A stretch of DNA of 64,000 bases from Chamaecrista fasciculata (lineage: Eukaryota; Streptophyta; Magnoliopsida; Fabales; Fabaceae): positions 43,949-107,948 of the forward strand of contig QANZ01011436.1 of the NCBI GenBank assembly GCA_003254925.1. The letters run 5' to 3'. Positions 33,207 through 45,668 of this stretch are shown one piece after another; position 1 is the first letter of the stretch, and each line of letters begins with the position of its first letter. The notes under the pieces are model-generated. The model ran no database searches and was not told where the DNA came from. It saw only the letters and a list, made by a program, of their open reading frames with translations. The translations under genes and the position numbers were made by a program.

Positions 33207-36200
33207 TGATTTAAATATTTTTTAAAAAGATAAATAATTAAGGAGACTCTAATAAAGCCCAACTATAATACTGTTTTTCCCTACCTTAATTAAGGAAGGT
33301 TCAACTAACTCTAATTGAACAAATTAATTTTTTGACCCAACCTTAAATTTTTTTAAAGAATGGGGGCAAAACTTAGGTAAAATTTCTTATATCTTTGTTA
33401 TAAAGTTCTTCAATCAACATTTGACATGTGGCAAAAAATTTTATGCATGACCAATCATGATAGAGAGATAATATTAAACACATATTTTTGCATGATTAAT
33501 TATAGAAGAGAGAAAATGTAAATCAAACTTATGATTGATGGTCAGTTCTTAAGGCTTAACTCATTTTGACAGCTATTATTATATAAATTTAATTTAACTG
33601 TCAAATGATATAATTTTAATAACATAATTGTCTCCATCACGATGTAATTCTCTAGTTTAAAGCTTATCCTTTTTTAATTCTAAATATAATTGAAATTTAA
33701 AATATATTTATTCATCTACATCCGCTATCTTCATTCATTTACTTATTTAATTTTTTATCAATAGAATTGAGTTTATTTAATTCGATCTTTTATTTTTTAT
33801 TTTTCATTTTGTAAATAATTTTCTATTTCATAATCATGCTTATATGTTCTCATATTCGAATATATCGTGTACGATATATTATTATATAAGTTTGGTAATC
33901 TTAGTTATAAATTTATAAAATGTATATGACAATCAATAGTTTATTGTTAGTTACATATCTAATTATCATAATCAATTCTTTACAAAAAAAATATCATAAT
34001 TAATTTAGTTTTATTGGTTAAAATAGTAAGCATTTGCTATACGTCATTCATCTTTTAAATGCTTCATTTAATATAATTTTTATATTTCATTAATTGTTTA
34101 TATTCAACCTTATCATAACAACTTAATTAAATGGAAGAAAATAATTCAATTTAAAAGTAAATAATATGAATGAATTGAATCAAATAAAAATAAATTTATT
34201 AACTAAAGAGCTAAATAAAACATGAAAATGAACAGATTTTAAACTTTTTAACTATATTTAAAATAAATGAGATGTTCTTAATTAATGAGTCAAATAATGA
34301 TATAATGAACTATATTAATATTTAAGATTATTAAATAATTAATCTAGACATGTAAAACTTAAAGGTTAAAGATATTAATATCGAAGGTCATTATTATATA
34401 TGAGAATAAAATAAAAAATACAATAATATTATTTTTTCATACATTCAGAAAAATACTCTACAATAATTATATATGTACAATTCATACTAGGGACGTGTAA
34501 ATTTTCCTCCATTTTTTCCTCACTTGTACGTACATCATAATACATGTTTTATTTTTTATTTTAATCATAATGAAATTCAAAAGTATTCTATATATACTAT
34601 CCAAAAAATAACTTGATTTGAATCATGCCATTATTATAATATTCTTAATAAATAAAGTTGTGGGGGGAGAATAATAATACCTGCAATAATAAACTAAGTA
34701 AATGGTTTGATGAGTGGGAGGATGGAAGAAGTGAAGAAATAGTGTGTGTACATATATATATATAGTGTGCAATGCAAGAAATAGAGAAATGATGTAGAAA
34801 GATGCATGTGAGATTGCCCCATACATCAATGTATTGAATGGAAAAGGTTTCAATGTTTAAGGAATGGGACCCTCCAATGGGAATCATCATGTCATGTGCC
34901 ATCCATCCATATAGACCATTAGACCATAGCCTTAGTGAACACCACCTTCCCATGCATGTCACTTCTATCCTCTTTCTTTTGCCTCTTTTGGAAAAATATA
35001 CATGCTTCACTCATTCCTTTCACACAATTACACACTATCATATATACGTATATATTGTACTTCATTTTTATTAGTATTATTATTATTATTATTTAATTTG
35101 TATACATCATCATGAATTACCTTTACATTTGATTGATTATATCCACACATGCATCGTATAGTCCTTCAAGCTTCCACAGATACGCTTGTTAAAATTATAA
35201 TGTATCTTTTTTAGAGTCAAGTGCATGTTATCTCTTAGTAGTTGATGATTATATTTAGGTCAAAATTTCAAATTGATCTAAAGTGTATGGGATATATTTC
35301 AAATTAATCTTAAATATGTTTCATTTGTTTCAAATTGATTATGCATATTTATAATTTCTCAAATTTATCTTAAACTAATTATATATATCTTTTTCGTTTC
35401 AAGTTCAAATATGACGAATTCAAAGTTACGGACCGAGTTGCTTTTGATGAGTACTTTTCCTTATCCAGTAGGAGTCGTCAATAAACAAAGTCAAATTAAG
35501 TTTCGAAAGTGGGTTTTTCATTTCACAATAATCAAACAAGCGAATAACTTTATCATATCTTTCTTATTCAATGTTCAAATTGAATCGAGTTTAAAAATGT
35601 GTTAACTCTTGAAAAATTCATTCTCTAATACGTTGAGACTATCAACAAATAATGTCAAATTACATCCCGAAAATAAGTTTTAGACTAGTCTAAAAAAATT
35701 TAAAAACATGTAGGACCAATCTAAAAAAAATGAAATTTTTATGACCAATTTGAAATATCTCCCATACATTTGGGATCATTTTGAGGTTTTAACCTTACTT
35801 TTACTAACATACTTTAGATTTTAGAATGAGAATTTTTGTAAGGGTTGTGCTACTCAGAACTCTTTTTTTGTTTGGCCTGAGCTACTAAGAACTCTCTTGA
35901 CTTAACAATTTTACTTTTTCCTTTTCTCTTTATTACATAGAACAAATAGATAAGAATATAAATTTTAAGTGACTTCATTCAAAGATTATTGATTGGGAGG
36001 TAGAACTCCAACTAGGGGTGAGCATCATTTCGAAAATTTTCGTTTTGTCCAAAAAATCGAGTAGGCCGTCACAAAAGATAATAAATCGTTTATTATGAGT
36101 GAAATGAAAAATAGTTTGTTCTATAATAAATGAAGAACGTTTTTTTTTGGCCAAACAAATGAAGAACGTTTCACTTGAGCTTTTATTCAACTGATCGATT

Positions 36201-36750
36201 ATTAGAAATTCGCATTACAACTTTTTTTTAAAAAAGTTCACACAAATTACAATATGCTAAATTAAATGAAGAAAAGGATGGTAGAAAAAAAGTCTCTGCT
36301 ATTCTTCTTTTTTAAAAAAGTAAGAAAAGTTCAAATATTTTTAAACAAATTAAAGAAAGATGGTAATGTACGTGGGGCTTTCCATTTTCTGCAAGCTTAC
36401 AATTAATGGATGTTGGAGTCCATGAATGTAGACTCTTGATTGAAGCCCTAGAATTAATGGATGAACAGAACCTTTGAGATTTTAAAGTTCTCAATTCTTT
36501 TTTTTTTTTTTTTGGTGTCATCAAACTAATCAGGATTTAATACTTTTTTTTACTGCGTTGATCTGTTTTGCTTTTGTTCATAAATAATTTTAATATAAAA
36601 AAACAAACCAATATTAAAAATAGAAAAGATATTCTATAGTCAGCCACTCAGCTGTTTATTTTGAAAGGAAAAATCTACTATTTAAAAAAGTTAATTATTA
36701 CTTGTTTACGATGAAATATCTGATTTACACTCAAATAGATACATCATACA
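33207..36750. other. AT-rich intergenic DNA
   Basis: Very AT-rich with TA-rich tracts (for example 34750-34763) and no supported gene. A diverged foldback lies at 35257-35795 and is listed separately. The 121-codon minus-strand frame at 34645-35010 has no recognisable domain and biased composition, so it is not called. Confidence 0.4.
35257..35795. repeat. Diverged foldback sequence
   Basis: The left end AGGTCAAAATTTCAAATTGATC and the reverse complement of the right end (AGGTTAAAACCTCAAAATGATC) match imperfectly. GTATGGGA and ATATTTCAAATT are shared a little further in. No target duplication is found, so this may be an old, eroded element. Confidence 0.4.
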
Positions 36751-36758
36751 ATCAAGTT

Positions 36759-36870
36759 TGGTTGGCCTAGTGGTCGAGTTCACTAGGTCGCTTAAGCAAG
36801 GTCGGAGGTTCGAATCCCGCCTTGTGTATACAGCAACCAATTGGCCAGCGGAGCTTTTATTGTTTGATGT
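36759..36870 (+). mobile_element. tRNA-derived SINE-like sequence
   Basis: TGGCCTAGTGGTCGAGTTC resembles an A box and GGTTCGAATCCCGCC is a good B box, about 45 bp apart. The flanks cannot pair as an acceptor stem, so this is not a tRNA gene. It lies 18-30 bp left of foldback copy 2. Confidence 0.5.
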
Positions 36871-37372
36871 TGACTTCAAAAATCATAGAGTAAACTCTCA
36901 AATTGGTCCCTGAATTATTGGATCGCTGACAGATTGGTCCCTAAATTAAGGAAATTGACAAATAGGTCCCCGAATTTTACAAATATTAGTCAAATTGGTC
37001 CTTCTGTTAAATGTCCGTTAACCAACCAGCTGACGTGGCCGTTAACTGCTGACGTGGCACGTTAAGTGCCACGTCAGCAGTTAGAAAACTGAAAAAAAAA
37101 AAAACCCAACTGTGTATTTCCTGCCACATAAGCATTAATGTTTAAAAAAAAAATATTTCATCTCTTCTTCAAATTGGTCCCTGAGTTCAATTTTTATCCC
37201 GTTATGTTCAATTCCCCCTCTTTTCATCATCTTCATTCATTTTAGTCCAAAATCCTCAAAATCAAATTGTAAAGTGTCCCAAAACTCTTCCAAACATTCC
37301 AATTTAGTCCTTAAAAGTATTAAAAACCCTAAAACCTAAACCCTAAACCCCAAAATCCTAAACCCTAAAACC

Positions 37373-37651
37373 TAGGAAGCATGGACACTGACACGGACAC
37401 GGAACACGACACGGACACGGACATAGCGACACGTTAAACTCTCAAAATTACGCGACACAACATGCCATATATTTTATATATAAATAATTAAATATTCATA
37501 ATTTTTAATGAAAAATTTAAAAATTACAAAAAATTGATTTATATTTTAAAATTTATGAATATGTGTCGTGTCGATGTCGTACGGGTGTCGGACACTGACA
37601 CGTGTCCGACACAGCAACACGCTCTCAAAATGAAGTGTCCATGCTTCTTAG
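37373..37651. mobile_element. GACACGGACACG-type MITE, copy 1, nested in foldback copy 2
   Basis: The terminal inverted repeat is TAGGAAGCATGGACACTGAC at the left; the right end reads AGTGTCCATGCTTCTTAG. The perfect 9-bp duplication CCTAAAACC (37364-37372 and 37652-37660) was made from the host element's own telomere-like repeat, proving insertion after that element existed. The interior is AT-rich (TATATATAAATAATTAAATA). Subterminal arms are rich in GACACGGACACG and GTGTCGTGTC, able to pair. Confidence 0.85.
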
Positions 37652-38650
37652 CCTAAAACCCTAAAGTCCTAAAATTGTAAAGTGTCCCAAAACTCTTCCA
37701 AACATTCCAATTTAGTCCTTAAAAGTATTAAAAACCCTAAAACCTAAACCCCAAACTCTAAACACTAAAACCCTAAACTCTAAAATCCTAAAACCTAAAC
37801 CCTAAAACACTAAACCCTAAAATCTAAAACCCTAAATCCTAAAACCCTAAACCCTAAACCCTAAACCCCTAAACCCTAAAACTCTTCCAAATATTCCAAT
37901 TTAGTCCTTAAAAATATTTAAAAACTCTAAACCCTAAATCCTAAACCCTAAACTCTAAACCCCTAAAACTTAAACTTTTTTTAATCTTCATCTTCATCTC
38001 CCCAATTTAACATAAATCCCTAATATCTTTTAAGTCCTAAACCCAAAAAAAAAAATTTTAATCTTCATCTTCATCAATTCATCATTTATTCTTCCAGAAT
38101 GCAAGTCATTTCATCATCATCATTCATTCATTCATCTTATTTGATCTTCATCCTCAACCTAGAAACCCAGATTCGTTCATAATCTTCATTCATAAAAATC
38201 CATCGCTCCTTGTCTTCTTCGCCGCGACTTCAATTTCAGGTTGGCTGCCAGACATGTAAGCACCGCCGTCGACGATGACGACAAGAAATTCGAGCCGACG
38301 AGAGCTAGTCTGACCATTGCACTCTCCTGGATTGGATCCAGAAATCGCGACGACAAGAAATCGCGATTTCACAGATCTGAAATTGAAATCGCGATTTTGG
38401 TTCAGTCCGACCAAGTTCACAGATTTGAAATTGATGAATTTCAGAACATAATCCACACTTTACAGATCTGAAATCGTGCCAAAACCCGCAAGCCATCGCC
38501 GATGATGTTTTAGGGATGAACTGACGAAGATGAAACGAAGATGATGAATGAGGACGATGGATTTGTTTTTCCTCTGTTATTTGTCTGCTGGATTTGTTTA
38601 TCTGAGTTTGTTTGTCTGTGTTTGTGACTTGGGATTCTTGGAGATTGGAG

Positions 38651-38834
38651 ATTGAGATGTGGAGATGGGTATGATGATGATGATGAAAAGAGGAAGATGA
38701 AGATCGAAGATGATGAATAATGATGATGAATCGAAGATGAAGATTGAGATGTGGAGATGGGTATGATAATGATGATGAAAAGAGGAAGAAGAAGATCGAA
38801 GATGATGAATGATGATGATGAATCGAAGACGAAG
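38651..38834. repeat. 92-bp tandem duplication in the centre of foldback copy 2
   Basis: Units 38651-38742 and 38743-38834 both start ATTGAGATGTGGAGATGGGT and differ at a few positions. The composition is GATGATGAA-like. Confidence 0.8.
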
Positions 38835-39756
38835 ATGATGAATGATGAAGATTTAGGGACCAAAATGTTATTTTTTTAATTCTGATTTAGTAAATTTGAG
38901 GCAAGGTGAAGAGGAAAGTAGGATTTAGGGACCAAATTGCAAGAGAGTAGTTTTTTTAGGGGTTTAGGATTTAGGGTTTGGGTTTTAGATTTTAGGGTTT
39001 AGGATTTTAGGGGTTAGGGTTTAGGTTTTAGGGTTTTTAATACTTTTAAGGACTAAATTGGAATGTTTGGTAGAGTTTTGGGACACTTTTAGGGTTTAGG
39101 TTTTTGGAGTTTAGGGTTTGGGTTTTAGGGTTTAGGATTTTAGGGTTTAGGGTTTAGGGTTTTAGGGTTTTTAATACTTTTAAGGACTAACTTGGAATGT
39201 TTGGAAGAGTTTTGGGACGCTTTACAATTTTAGGATTTTACGGTTTAGGATTTTGGTGTTTAGGGTTTAAGTTTTAGGGTTTAGGATTTAGGGTTTTAGT
39301 GTTTTTAATACTTTTAAGGACTAAATTGGAATGTTTGGAAGAGTTTTGGGACACTTTACAATTTTATTTTGAGGATTTTGGACTAAAATGAATGAAGATG
39401 ATGAAAAGAGGGGGAATTGAAAATAATGGGATAAAAATTGAACTCAGGGACCAATTTGAAGAAGAGATGAAATGTTTTTTTTTTTTTAATATTAATGCTT
39501 ATGTGGCATTAAATGCACAGTTGGTTTTTATTTTTTTTTCTTCAGTTTTCCAACTGCTGAAGTGGCACGTTAAGTGCCACATCAGCAGTTAACGGCCACG
39601 TCAGCTGGTTGGTTAACGGACATTTAAAAGAAGGACCAATTTGACTAACGTTTGTAAAATTCGGGGACCTATTTGTCAATTTCCTTAATTCAGGGACCAA
39701 TCTATCAGCGACCCAATAATCCAGGGACCAATTTGAAAGTTTACTCAAAAATCATA

Positions 39757-42169
39757 TCATGTAGCTCAACGGTTTCCACACGCATACAGTTATAGTCGTT
39801 TATGACTGATATATATTTATTAGTGTTTTATGTGTGCATGTGTGTGTATATATATTAAGAAAATTAATTTTTTTGTATAAAATGAATTCATTATAAACTA
39901 GTGAAATTATTTCGCTGCCCTTATTTTTATTTAGGTCAAATAGTTATATTAAGCTTCAAATTATGAGTAAATTTTATTTTGATCTTAAAATTATTTTTTG
40001 TTTTGTTTTGGTTTTCAATTTTTTTATTTATTTTATTATTAGTTCAAAATGTGATTTCTTCTTAATTTTGTCATTATTTTAAACTAAAATAATATGTGTT
40101 ATAAAATTGAGTTGACTAAGAGGGGGAAGAAAAATTTTATTTTTTAATCACAAATTTGAGATGACTTTATAGTTAAATTTTCTTTTAAAAAATGAAATTT
40201 TTTCTTTCTTTCTTTGTCAACCATTTATTATTACACATTTACATACGAGAGATAAATAATTTATCTCAATTGCTCAAATTGTAAATAATTTATCTCAATT
40301 ACTCAGTCAAATCTCAAGGAAAATGAATGTTGAACTAAAAAATGTCTCTAAAATTTAACCTGTATTGTAAAGTTGGAATTTGTTTTTTGAAAAACAAAAT
40401 ATTGTAAGGAAGTGGGCCAGGGGTGGATGACCCAAAAAGCAAAGATGGGCCCTAATAATCACGGGATCCAATGGATGAAGAAAGAGGATTAAGGGAGGGA
40501 CCACATTAGTAAATTATGCCATCATACAGTCAATCCTTCCCGCTCCCTCCATTGTTGACATCAGTATCACAATAAAAAATGTTTGTAGTAAGTAATTTGA
40601 TAGAAATCAGATCCTTTGAATTGAGTGTCATCTCAAGTTCTCTCCATTTAGAGAATTTTGGTAGTGTGATTTCATTTCTTTTATTATTTTACTAACACAT
40701 GGTGATCTATATAAAAAAAAGAGCCTCATTTCCTTAAAAGTAAAACATGGTGTTTTCACTAAAAAATATTTGTCTAGGAGGGAGAAATTAACTCTAAAAG
40801 ATTTTAGAAGCGCCTAGATATAAAGGATTTGGCTCGAATTTATATTATTTAAATAAATTTTATATTTAAAATTTTGTAAATATAATTATTTTCGTTGAAA
40901 ACTTTCTCAATATAATTAAATACATAGCCAAATTCAAATTAGCTAAAATAAAACTCCAAATATATATATATATATATTGGTAATTTAAAAAATTTAGGTG
41001 ACGGGATGACGCCCCAATTCAGGATCAAGACAGGCCTTTGGAATCAAAAAGCATTTACAGATAACCCATTAAATGAGACATCATCAGAAATCGAACTCAA
41101 ATCATACAATTGTCGTAAATGAAAGGTGACAAACTGAGCCAAACTGAGCCAAAAAGTCAATGACTACTTTTTTTTTTTTTAAGGTCTTTAAAGGCCACAT
41201 AGGCACATATCATTGAACCAAAAAACAAACTCTATTAAGTGCTCTCTCCCTCTCTTTTCTCTAGAATCGAATTATGCAAATGTAACGTCACATTGAGGGT
41301 CCCACTAACATTTTGGGTTTAGGGTTTGCCAAACACCGGTCCCACCAACACCATCACAAGTCACAACTCACACTCTAACACTAAAGTAAAATAATATTAT
41401 TAGTAACTTTCAAAAAGAAAAATATTATTTCCATTAAAAAATAAAAATATTATTAGTATGGAATCTTTTTTCTAAAAAAAATAAAATGTTAAATAAACTT
41501 GTGTGAAAAAAACATAAGTTGATAATTTAATGTTTCAAAGTTCAATTTATATATTTAAATTTTAAAATTTGTGAAGATAATATAATATTATCCTCTATCA
41601 AACTTATTTTTTGAAAATTAATTTATTGAGTAAAAAAGAATATGATATATTGGTTTTATAAATTTTAAAAATTATTGAAAATCTTTTTTAAGGATTAAAT
41701 AATGTGAATTTAATTTTTAGAAATTAAATTATTNAAGTATATTTTTTAAAAATAAAAATCTCAACAAAAAAATTTATTGTACTAAATGAAAAAAAAATTA
41801 TAGGATATCTCAAAAAGTCTCTTGCACAAGAAGAAAATTTCAAAATAATTTGTGCATTTGAGTTTTGATTTTTGACATTTCTCTGAATTCTTTCTTTTTT
41901 TTCGAGAGTTGTTAGTATATTTTAATTTAATAGTACCCAACCGTGCAACTTGCAACTCCATGTTGGGCCCTCACGATTTTCATGTGATTTTATTTCACAA
42001 CAACGGTCACCACTTCATATTCTTACGTTTTATTATTGGTCTAATAATTTCATTTTGTTTAGCTAATTGCACCCACAAGATATTTTTTTCTTTTGTAGGG
42101 CATAATATGTTTAATAAATTATGTAGCCTTTTATTGACTTGTTGGCATTAGTGTGTGTATATATATATA
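39757..42169. other. AT-rich intergenic DNA with SINE-like fragment
   Basis: No gene is supported. Near 40985-41150 the minus strand shows GAGTTCGATTTC, a possible B box, which may mark an eroded tRNA-derived SINE. A lone N at 41734 marks an assembly join. A TA tract is at 40961-40976. Confidence 0.4.
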
Positions 42170-42331
42170 CTAGGGGCTTTGCGTGCCCGTTATGTAAAAT
42201 AAATGAGAGACTAAATCGTTAACTCATTTAAAAAGAAGGGATCAAATAATAATTTTCTTCTTATTATTAACTTTGTACTGTAGCTTTAAAATGTGGACGA
42301 CCAGAAAGGGGTGGAGCCATATAATATAAGA
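42170..42331 (-). mobile_element. Short Helitron-like element, copy 2
   Basis: On the minus strand it starts TCTTATATTATATGGCTCCA and ends AACGGGCACGCAAAGCCCCTAG, between A (42169) and T (42332). It is similar over its whole 162 bp to 31601-31757, with small indels. No coding sequence. Confidence 0.6.
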
Positions 42332-42822
42332 TATATATATATTAATCAATTATTTCTGGTAGATTGTGTAAAGTTGATATTTGACTATTTGAGTGTAAAA
42401 TCTTGACAAGTACCCTTCAAATTAAAAGAATTGTGAAGAGATTGAATATTCAAAGAATTGATAGACACAAATAAAAAAGATGGTTATTTGAAGTATTTAT
42501 ATATTGGAGTCCCTGATGATAATTTCGTTATTTTGTTAGAAAATAGAATTCCTTTAAATTTTATTATTAAAAGATAACTGAGATATTTTCTCCTACAAAG
42601 AAATAGTTATTATGATGGCCTGATGGGGAGAGTCTGTCTCCGTCCCTCGTATATTTTTTAAAATAAAATTTTGAAATAAAAATTAGATGATTAAAAAAAG
42701 AGTTTCGCCAAATATTGAAAAATATTATTACGTGGTGAGAGAGATGAATACTAAAAAAATTGTTATGAAGAATTAAATTTCTCAAACACTATTATTTTTA
42801 TCTATCTGTATTTTTTTTCTTA

Positions 42823-43043
42823 GGATAAATTACACTTTGGTACCCTGTGGTTTGACCCTGTTTCACTTTGGTACCCTGTGGTTTGAAACTTGACACTTTG
42901 GTACCCTGTGGTTTTCTCCATTAACACTTTGGTACCCTTTGGACCTATTTTGTAATTTTAACCATAATAAATTTTACAAAAATTACATAATGACCCCAAA
43001 AAAATTTTAAATTTTTCATTTTAGTCCCTATATAATATGTATC
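42823..43043. mobile_element. GGTACC-type foldback, left half only
   Basis: Begins GGATAAATTACACTTTGGTA and carries the iterated CACTTTGGTACCCTGTGG units. It continues to the element centre (CATTTTAGTCCCTATATAAT) and stops exactly at the lone N at 43044. The DNA after the N is unrelated, so the right arm is probably missing from the assembly rather than from the genome. Confidence 0.7.
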
Positions 43044-43044
43044 N

Positions 43045-43975
43045 CTCATAACTCACAAGATCATATAAAGTTTATTCTCGCTGATAGAGGTTTGACTTTT
43101 ATTGATAGACGATTTAGAAATATTTGGATAAACACTCATACAATCTAAAAGTATATGTCCTAACATTGGAATATAAAAAATATTACTTATTTCGTATAAG
43201 AATATCCAAAATTCTATTTTTAATTAGAGTGAGGTGAGGATAAAATGAACTAGTTTGAAGCATCTTAATAATATAATTGATATTTAGAAGATTTTGATAT
43301 GATGATTTACTTTTGTCAAAATAAATTTTAAACAAAATGTCAATGTTTGGGTCATCAAATTCTAACCGAGTTAACGCAATTTTTAATAGAAAAAAAATAA
43401 AGTTGGAAACATAATGAATTATTCTAAAATCGTCATAAACCATTATTTGAAACTAATTTTTTTCAATATGTTGATTAAATTTATTTTTCAAATTTATATA
43501 GTTATATTTTTTAATAAGAGGGATAGAAATTATTTTTAATAATAAATATATAATATTAATTAACATGTATATGAAAAATAAATTATTATCATTATTTCAT
43601 TACATATTAAAGATAATTAAAAGTAAAAGATTAATTATAATAATTTAAAAAAATGTTTAAAAGAATTAGGTGAAAAGTGATGTGATGAAGAAAAATTGTT
43701 ATAAGTGTAAATGAAGGATGATATGAAATGACTAAAATATTCTTTATGTATATTTGAATATATATTAAAATATAGGCAATTATAGATAAGTTTATAAGGT
43801 TATAATAATAATTGAGTGTTAAAGATTATTGATTTTTGTAGATTATAAAATGATTTTTGCATAATCTATAAACAAAAGAGATTATTCTACCTTTTCAAAT
43901 TATAATTAAATATAATCTGATTATAATTACTTAATTAGTCCCAAACAAACCCTATATCTTATTCAAGAAAAAAAG
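43045..43975. other. AT-rich intergenic DNA
   Basis: No gene, clear repeat boundary or RNA gene is seen. Low-complexity AT. Confidence 0.4.
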
Positions 43976-45165
43976 GTGCTCATTATATATGGGAAATGAA
44001 TATATAAATTTTAAAATATCTAATATAATATTTATAAAAAATCTCAAATTTAAAAGGTAATATCTCAAAAAGATTGTGGGCGCCACGTAACAGAAAATTC
44101 AATTTAAAATCAAATAATCTTTTTAAATAAATGAACTTAGCAACTAACAAAGTCCAACACAGTTGATAGATAGTTGAATTTCTTAAGCATGGTGTTTTAG
44201 GTTCGATTGAGGGTGTATGTATAGAAAATTTGTTGTTGATAAAGACAAAATTTACTTCGATGATCTCTATACTTCGAGAAAGATTAGTCTCTATCAACTA
44301 GAGGATAACTCTTGATTCTTAACCAAACAAAATCTACTTAGAGTACTAAAAAGAGAGATACCACAGCGGGGAAACTTCATACAAAAAACAGAGGAAAAGA
44401 TAAAACGAGGAAGAGCAACTTCTATTGCTAGAAGAAATGTTACATAATTACGTAGAAATCTCCAACAATCACGAACATTTATTAGATAGGGTAACACTTT
44501 AGAGTCCACCATTGATGCAAATTATTAACCAATCAGAAGTCATGTATGGAGTTTAAATTTATTATTTAATTACTTTTTACATAATACAAAGCATTTATGA
44601 AGAGAGATAAAGAAATAAAATTCTCATTTGATCCTTGAAGGCTTGAACCGTGTTCATAGCATAACCCTAAATTAAATGTGCTTAACTTTTCTCCTTTTTA
44701 AGATTTATGAAAATATACACGTACATTCTCTATGTAATGATATCAGTATATCACAATATTTACCATCCGACTGATCAAAAGACCAAGCAGAGTAAGTTTA
44801 GGCTAAGGAATAAGGATGTACACCAAGTGTATATATTCAACAAAATCAAATTAAGAAACCCTCTTCGATCAGATACCTACATATATATAGACCCAATTGT
44901 AGAGTTTTGCACCCCTCTAACCATATATAATTTTACTATTCTACAAGTTAAAGACCTAAAACGATACATTCCTAATCTTCTGAATCAGTTATATATGCTT
45001 CAAAAACGGAGAAAATAATCAACTGAAAAGCCAATTCAAATTCATCTATACATCATCATATATATGTACTCTCAAAATAATCAACTGAATCTAAAGAAAA
45101 TAATTAATAATAATAAAAAAAAAAGAAAACGGAAAGAACTCTGTAAATTAAAGATCCTAATTGAA

Positions 45166-45414
45166 TCAAGAAAGCACAATAGTCTCAAAGCAGTGTAGGC
45201 CGTCGAACTCCGGTGCGATCCTCGGCACCGATCGGCGACGGTTTTTATCCGGAGACGGCGTCGTTTTGGGAGGAGGATGAGGTGACTTGCGCTTCAAGTC
45301 ATCATCGGAGGAAGAAGGCTTCTTCTGATTGTAATCTTGAAGGGAAGATTTGATCTGACCGTACAATATTTCAGCGCAAAGAACATCGAAGGGGCTGAAG
45401 ATTGATGAAAACAT
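45166..45414 (-). CDS. Small plant-specific protein with C-terminal PEFDGLHCFETIV motif, copy 1
   Basis: 82 residues in one exon: MFSSIFSPFDVLCAEILYGQ, then a Ser/Lys/Pro-rich middle (SSSDDDLKRKSPHPPPKTTP), then RRRSVPRIAPEFDGLHCFET and a short tail IVLS. The C-terminal block is one I recognise from small uncharacterised plant proteins; its biochemical role is not known to me. No signal peptide or membrane segment is visible; the basic/proline centre suggests a disordered, possibly phosphorylated protein. The paralogue at 55802-56050 differs at three residues (Y28C, D56E, N58T). A TATA box lies about 75 bp upstream of the ATG, so copy 1 probably can be transcribed. The foldback insertion at 45669 is only 255 bp upstream of its ATG. 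Confidence 0.8.
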   Translation of the reverse strand: MFSSIFSPFDVLCAEILYGQIKSSLQDYNQKKPSSSDDDLKRKSPHPPPKTTPSPDKNRRRSVPRIAPEFDGLHCFETIVLS

Positions 45415-45489
45415 GGTGGCGATTGGTGTTTCTTTATAGAGATTAGAGAAATTAATGTTTCTGTTTCTTGAGGACGGACTACTGAGGAG

Positions 45490-45498
45490 TATTTATAG
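45490..45498 (-). promoter_or_regulatory. TATA box of the 82-residue protein gene, copy 1
   Basis: On the minus strand CTATAAATA lies 76-84 bp before the ATG. It is identical in position and sequence context to the box in copy 2. Confidence 0.6.
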
Positions 45499-45668
45499 GG
45501 TAAAAATTGGGAAACAATGAAGGAATAGGAAAATATTTGTATCAGATTGTGAATCTTTCAAGAGATATTATAATAATTTAAAATTTAAAATGAAAATAAA
45601 TATTTTTTATTTTTTTAAAAATTAAAATAAATCAATTTTTTTTTAAAATATAATACTAAATAAAGAAA

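Larger units (their letters stand above)
36888..39746. mobile_element. Telomere-like foldback element, copy 2 (Mutator-like, non-autonomous)
   Basis: Same family as 22667-25557. Termini are GAGTAAACTC and AAGTTTACTC, flanked by a perfect 10-bp duplication AAAAATCATA (36878-36887 and 39747-39756). The subterminal hairpin with GACGTGGCAC appears on the left (about 37044-37082) and its counterpart on the right (about 39553-39591). CCCTAAA-like repeats fill 37326-37970 and TTTAGGG-like repeats 38955-39310. The element centre (38090-38840) is unique: GATGATGAA-rich DNA with a 92-bp tandem duplication and several GAAATCGCGATTT motifs. A MITE is inserted at 37373-37651. Open frames in the centre are not protein-like. 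Confidence 0.85.

Noticed and set aside
34645-35010. 121-codon minus-strand open frame
   Set aside because: Tyr/Ile/His/Ser-rich with no domain; the region also lacks a promoter-like context.
36759-36840. Possible tRNA gene
   Set aside because: A- and B-box-like motifs are present but no acceptor stem or anticodon arm can be formed; SINE-like origin is more likely.
38190-38500. Overlapping open frames in the centre of foldback copy 2 as a captured gene
   Set aside because: The sequence is repetitive (GAAATCGCGATTT motifs), both strands are open, and no known protein is recognised.
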